Shown piece by piece: positions 60,751 to 64,000 of a DNA stretch of 64,000 nucleotides. Origin of the DNA: Streptomyces sp. SID13726 (GTDB lineage: Bacteria; Actinomycetota; Actinomycetes; Streptomycetales; Streptomycetaceae); NCBI RefSeq assembly GCF_010548375.1, contig NZ_JAAGLY010000001.1:744001-808000 (forward strand), read 5' to 3'. Within the stretch, counting starts at the first letter, position 1. The number at the start of each line of letters is the position of its first letter. A program made the position numbers and the translations under genes. The notes under the pieces are model-generated. The model saw nothing but the letters and a program-made list of their open reading frames with translations. It searched no databases and was not told the DNA's origin.

Positions 60751-61146
60751 ATGTCCCAGAGGAACACCGGTGTTACCTCGCAGGTGGTGAACGCGCACGC
60801 GTGCCCGGTGCGGGAGGTTCTTGACAGGGTCTCCGGCAAATGGAGCGTGCAGATCCTCGTCGCGGCGGCCCACGGGCCCATCCGCTTCACCGAACTGGAG
60901 CGCAGCATCGAGGGCATCAGCCGCCGCATGCTGACCCTGACCCTGCGCAACCTGGAGCGCGACGGACTCGTCACCCGTACCGTCCATCCCACGGTGCCGC
61001 CCAAGGTCGAGTACGAACTCACCCCGGTCGCCCGCGAGTTGCACGACACCCTGCAACGCCTGACCGACTGGGCCGAGCGCAACAGGGTCTACATCGCCGA
61101 GGCCCGGGCGAGCTACGACGCCGAGCGGGAACCGGAGCCGGCCTGA
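60751..61146 (+). CDS. HxlR family transcriptional regulator
   Basis: 131 residues. Winged-helix HxlR core: ACPVREVLDRVSGKWSVQILVAAAHGPIRFTELERSIEGISRRMLTLTLRNLERDGLVTRTVHPTVPPKVEYELTPVA. The Cys in HACPV is the conserved redox/effector position. Controls the divergent MFS exporter, probably as repressor relieved by a drug or reactive electrophile. ATG 60751 follows GGAG. Confidence 0.92.
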   Translation: MSQRNTGVTSQVVNAHACPVREVLDRVSGKWSVQILVAAAHGPIRFTELERSIEGISRRMLTLTLRNLERDGLVTRTVHPTVPPKVEYELTPVARELHDTLQRLTDWAERNRVYIAEARASYDAEREPEPA

Positions 61147-61173
61147 GCTCATGACGCCGGGCGGGAATCCTGG

Positions 61174-61590
61174 CTACAGCAGGCTCGGGTCCGAGGCCAG
61201 CCCCTTGAAGACCTCGCCCGCGTTCGCCACCAGGCGGCGCTCCTTGAGGTCCATCAGGCCGCCGACCGCGGTGATCTCGGCCGCGACCGTGCCGTCCTTC
61301 TTGCGGATGGTCTGCTGTATTCGGAACGTCTTGCCCTCGCCCCACTCGAAGGCGCAGCTCACCTCGACCTCGTCGCCCGCGAGCAGCTCCCGCCGGTAGC
61401 GGACGGTGGTCTCCAGGGCCACCGGCCCCACCCCGCTGCCGATCAGCTCCGCCTGGGTGATGCCCGCCGCCTTGAGCAGCGACCAGCGGGCGTGCTCGGC
61501 GTAGTTGATGTACACGCTCTGGTTCAGATGGCCCTGCACGTCCGTCTCGTACCCGCGGACGGTCACCGGAACGGAAAACGACTCGCTCAC
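61174..61590 (-). CDS. acyl-CoA thioesterase (hotdog fold)
   Basis: 138 residues. 4HBT-type hotdog: VTVRGYETDVQGHLNQSVYINYAEHARWSLLKAAGI (Asp-x-x-Gly-His-x-Asn motif) and VETTVRYRRELLAGDEVEVSC. Hydrolyses acyl-CoA thioesters. GTG 61590 has GAGAGGGG upstream. The stop of the HxlR gene and this gene are convergent, 28 bp apart. Substrate chain length unknown. Confidence 0.88.
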   Translation of the reverse strand: MSESFSVPVTVRGYETDVQGHLNQSVYINYAEHARWSLLKAAGITQAELIGSGVGPVALETTVRYRRELLAGDEVEVSCAFEWGEGKTFRIQQTIRKKDGTVAAEITAVGGLMDLKERRLVANAGEVFKGLASDPSLL

Positions 61591-61644
61591 GTCAATCCCC
61601 TCTCGTACCAAGCCGGTTGCCGACCCGATCCTGACACGTGCCCG

Positions 61645-62268
61645 CTACACGCGGCGCGGGGAGGCCAGCAGGTACCGGGCTCTGGTGCGGGGCTCGGTGT
61701 ACTCGCCGGTCTGCCAGCCGGCGCTCTCCAGGGTGATCGCGCAGGCCCGCAGCGCCCCGGCGTCCTGCGCGTGCACGGCGACCGCCTCCGGCTGCGGGGT
61801 CGCCCGCACCCGGTAGCCGGGCACGCCCCCCGCTTCCGGCGGGTGACCGGCCGCCTCCAGGGCCAGCGCCGCCGCCTGCACCAGATGACCGCGCTCCCAG
61901 CCGCACGGCCGGTCCGTGGCCCCGTCCGGGTTGGTCATCCGGCGCAGCTCCAGCAGTCCCTGCCAGGCGCTGTGCACCTCACGCACCCGGGCCGGACCGG
62001 TCGCCGCGGGCTCCTCGGTGCCGCCGATGTGCGCGGCGAACACCTCGGTGGCCGGGGCGGCGGGCTGCGCGGGCGCCTCCTCGACCGTCTCCCGGACACG
62101 ATGGCCCGTCGGCGTGAGGAAGTGGTCGTGCGGCGGCCTGGGGTGCCGGAAGGCCAGCCCACGTCTGACCAACTGCGCCAGCTGAGCCTCGGTGCCCCTC
62201 AGCCGCCCGGTGACGGGATCGGCGGCCTCGATGACCCGCCGCTGCGCTGCGGTGGGCGGTCGCGTCAC
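61645..62268 (-). CDS. conserved hypothetical protein
   Basis: 207 residues from GTG 62268, which has GGAAGGAG upstream. No membrane segments. The N-terminal segment TAAQRRVIEAADPVTGRLRGTEAQLAQLVRRGLAFRH looks like a helical, possibly winged-helix, unit; the rest has WERGHLVQAAALALEAAGH and a C-terminal ITLESAGWQTGEYTEPRTRARYLLA beta part. It is not recognised as a known family; the layout hints at a DNA-binding or modifier protein. Confidence 0.6.
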   Translation of the reverse strand: MTRPPTAAQRRVIEAADPVTGRLRGTEAQLAQLVRRGLAFRHPRPPHDHFLTPTGHRVRETVEEAPAQPAAPATEVFAAHIGGTEEPAATGPARVREVHSAWQGLLELRRMTNPDGATDRPCGWERGHLVQAAALALEAAGHPPEAGGVPGYRVRATPQPEAVAVHAQDAGALRACAITLESAGWQTGEYTEPRTRARYLLASPRRV

Positions 62269-62430
62269 GGCGGGCTCCTTCCTGGAGACGGGGTCACGGC
62301 CGCCTCCGTCTTGAAGGCCGGCTGCCGGCCCCGTTCCTCCCGAAGGCAGGCAACGTCCCCGTCCGTCGGCGACACAGCTCACCACCCCCTCCGTCGGCGA
62401 GGCGGCTCACCGCCCCCTCCGTTCCGAAGG

Positions 62431-63030
62431 CTACGACCCCGGTCTGACATTCCAGCCCGCGATCACCGGTCGCCCGTGCTCCGTGCCCAGTCGGCACAGC
62501 GTCCCCGTGGCCAGCTGGAACAGTGCCCCGGCCGACGGGGGCAGGCCGAGGCGGCGGGCGGTGAGGACGCGCAGGAAGTGGCCGTGTGCCACCAGCACCA
62601 CGCACCCCTCGGTGTTGGCGTGGGCCGCGTCCACCTTGGCCAGCATCCGGTCGGCCCGCTCCCCGACCTGCTCCGGGCTCTCCCCGGGGTGGTCGGGCGG
62701 GCCCGGCGCGACCCCGTCCGTGAAGAGGAACCAGTCGGGCCGCTCCCGCTGGATCTCGACGGTCGTGACGCCCTCGTAGCCGCCGTAGTCCCACTCGCGC
62801 AGATCGACGTCGACCCGCAGGTCGTGCAGCCCGATCAGCTCCGCGGTCTCCCGGGCCCGCTGGAGCGGGCTGACGAAGGCGGCGCCGATGCGGTGGGAGC
62901 GGATCAGCGGCACCAGCCGGCGCGCCTCCTCCCGGCCGCGCTCGGTCAGCGGCACGTCCGTCCAGCCCGTGTGCCGTCCGGACCGCGACCACTCGGTCTC
63001 GCCGTGCCGGACCAGAAAGAGATCACCCAC
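62431..63030 (-). CDS. histidine phosphatase family protein
   Basis: 199 residues. Phosphohistidine motif LFLVRHGETEWSRSGRHTGWTDVPLT, then FVSPLQRARETAELIGL, LREWDYGGYEGVTTVEI and the second catalytic His in VLVAHGHFLRVL. Phosphoglycerate-mutase-like superfamily; broad phosphatases of sugar phosphates or nucleotides. GTG 63030 is used because GAGAGGG precedes it, whereas longer starts lack a site. Good match in length. Confidence 0.9.
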   Translation of the reverse strand: MGDLFLVRHGETEWSRSGRHTGWTDVPLTERGREEARRLVPLIRSHRIGAAFVSPLQRARETAELIGLHDLRVDVDLREWDYGGYEGVTTVEIQRERPDWFLFTDGVAPGPPDHPGESPEQVGERADRMLAKVDAAHANTEGCVVLVAHGHFLRVLTARRLGLPPSAGALFQLATGTLCRLGTEHGRPVIAGWNVRPGS

Positions 63031-63129
63031 GCGCGCGCCCTCTCCCGCTCGCTGCGAGCACCGTCTCGCCTGCGAGCACCGTGCCACACGGTCCCCGGGG
63101 CCCGCAGGGCGGACTGGGCCGGACAGCCC

Positions 63130-63522
63130 CTAGAACCCCGGCAGCGCCTGCACCGACTGCGCGAGCTGCCCGACCGCCAGCACCAGCGGGGGCACGGGCT
63201 GCACGAACTCGGTGAGCCGGGTCAGGGCCCGCCGCAGGACCGAGGGCTGCGGCTCGTCCTCGTCCAGTTCCTCACGCAGCCGGCGCAGCTCCCGCGTGGT
63301 GGCCTCGGGGTCGGCGAGCGCGGCCCGGTGCTCCGCCAGCAACCGCTCGACCTGCGTGAGGAGTTCGGCCGTACGCTCGGCGTCGGCCGGCTGGAAGGAG
63401 ACCGAGCCGGAGAACGCCCGGGCGTGGTCGCCGATGGCCTGGTTGCCGACGTAGTGGGTGCCACCGCTGATCATCAGGCCGTTGTTGACCGGAGGATCCT
63501 GTCGCCTGTCGTCACTGTCCAT
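63130..63522 (-). CDS. DUF5955-like hypothetical protein with GNQAIG motif
   Basis: 130 residues. N-terminal ISGGTHYVGNQAIGDHARAFSG is followed by a helical/coiled region (ERTAELLTQVERLLAEHRAALADPEATTRELRRLREELDED) and a hydrophobic tail (VPPLVLAVGQLAQSVQALPGF). Shares the short glycine-rich GNQAIG motif with the next gene. Such motif-plus-coiled-coil proteins occur beside conflict-system STAND or effector proteins in actinobacteria; no function is known. Confidence 0.6.
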   Translation of the reverse strand: MDSDDRRQDPPVNNGLMISGGTHYVGNQAIGDHARAFSGSVSFQPADAERTAELLTQVERLLAEHRAALADPEATTRELRRLREELDEDEPQPSVLRRALTRLTEFVQPVPPLVLAVGQLAQSVQALPGF

Positions 63523-63541
63523 GAGCCGCCTCCTGCCCGCG

Positions 63542-64000
63542 CTACTTGCCGGACCCGCCGACCGCGCCCAGGGCCGTCGCCCCGGACTGCTGCGGGACGT
63601 TCTGGTTGGCGGTCGCGCCCGAGCCGATCGCCTGGTTGCCGATGATGCTCATCCCGCCCTGCTGGATCAGGCCCTGGTTGAGGATGGTCTGCTGCTGGGC
63701 GCGGAAGTCGGTGGTGTCGTAGCCGCGCGCGTCGAGGAACTCGCGGATCGCGGCGAGGGTGTGCCGCTCCACCAGGGACGTGATCCGTACGGCGTCCACG
63801 ACCTGGAAGTAGTTCTGGTAGTCCGGGCTCAGGGCCAGCTCCCGGACGCTCAGCCGGGCGCCGAAGTCGTAGACCGGGTCCTGCTCCAGGGCTTTGAGCT
63901 CGTCCGCCATCCGCCTGCTGTGCCGCTCCTCGAAGCGGGCCTGGCGCAGCGCCCGGAACGGAGCGGCGTAGAAGGCGACGCCGGTGCGGGGGACGGCCTC
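63542..64000 (-). CDS. hypothetical protein with GNQAIG motif, 5' end outside window
   Basis: 153 codons are visible and the frame continues past base 64000 (EAVPRTGVAFYAAPFRALRQA at the edge), so the start is not seen. Helical body with YQNYFQVVDAVRITSLVERHTLAAIREFLDARGYDTTDFRAQQQT, then a glycine/asparagine-rich tail LIQQGGMSIIGNQAIGSGATANQNVPQQSG. The tail repeats the GNQAIG core of the downstream gene. Both may form one unit. Function unknown. Confidence 0.6.
   Translation of the reverse strand, partial: EAVPRTGVAFYAAPFRALRQARFEERHSRRMADELKALEQDPVYDFGARLSVRELALSPDYQNYFQVVDAVRITSLVERHTLAAIREFLDARGYDTTDFRAQQQTILNQGLIQQGGMSIIGNQAIGSGATANQNVPQQSGATALGAVGGSGK

Overview
The window is high-GC actinobacterial DNA and almost certainly a Streptomyces chromosome. 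Supporting signs are the strong third-codon-position GC bias, frequent GTG starts behind GGAGG-type ribosome sites, WalkerA-LuxR (LAL) and AraC regulators, TerD and GlsB-type stress proteins, Hanks-type kinases and a GH46 chitosanase. No tRNA, rRNA or CRISPR array was seen.

Layout. 1-9 kb: the end of a squalene/phytoene synthase gene, two GlsB/YeaQ-type membrane proteins, TerD, an ArsR regulator, a lytic transglycosylase, an LCP (LytR-CpsA-Psr) protein and TatA. A cobalamin riboswitch follows, heading a B12 import operon (permease, ATPase, lipoprotein). 9-14 kb: an AlkD-type protein, then a tctCBA tricarboxylate transporter with a divergent response regulator that has no adjacent kinase. 14-25 kb: small regulators and enzymes, a PL20-like secreted protein, two Ser/Thr kinases (one with a PA-IL-lectin-like sensor end), an ECF sigma factor with its CU044_5270-type partner, a CPBP protease and a penicillin-binding transpeptidase.

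25.4-36 kb is a decayed accessory zone. It holds a frameshifted DUF6461-like gene, a MerR gene cut short next to an IS5-family transposase remnant, a DUF1963 gene with a one-base deletion, an IS110 remnant, and short MmyB-like and subtilase fragments. Inside it is a small island of two paralogous AraC regulators flanking an LLM-class F420-dependent oxidoreductase and a SAM O-methyltransferase. The first AraC gene has clearly lower GC than its surroundings and is preceded by a possible 22-23 residue peptide gene.

36-48 kb: CorA, an AlkZ-like DNA glycosylase whose 3' end carries a 24-bp tandem repeat, a LysE exporter, a secreted trypsin next to a large LAL regulator, a GAF-LuxR regulator divergent from two coupled acyl-CoA synthetases, and a zinc-ribbon/restriction-endonuclease-like protein.

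48.6-58.3 kb is a purine-to-glycerate catabolic cluster. NCS2 permease imports purine; 8-oxoguanine deaminase and urate oxidase, UraH and UraD take 8-oxoguanine and urate to allantoin. Glyoxylate from later steps (not in the window) is rebuilt by Gcl, Hyi and GlxR into glycerate. Both the gcl and hyi promoters carry the same pair of 15-bp TTCC-N7-GGAA-like sites spaced exactly 21 bp, which suggests one IclR/AllR-like regulator. 58-64 kb: chitosanase, an MFS exporter with a divergent HxlR regulator, a thioesterase, a histidine phosphatase and two small proteins sharing a GNQAIG motif, the last running off the right edge.
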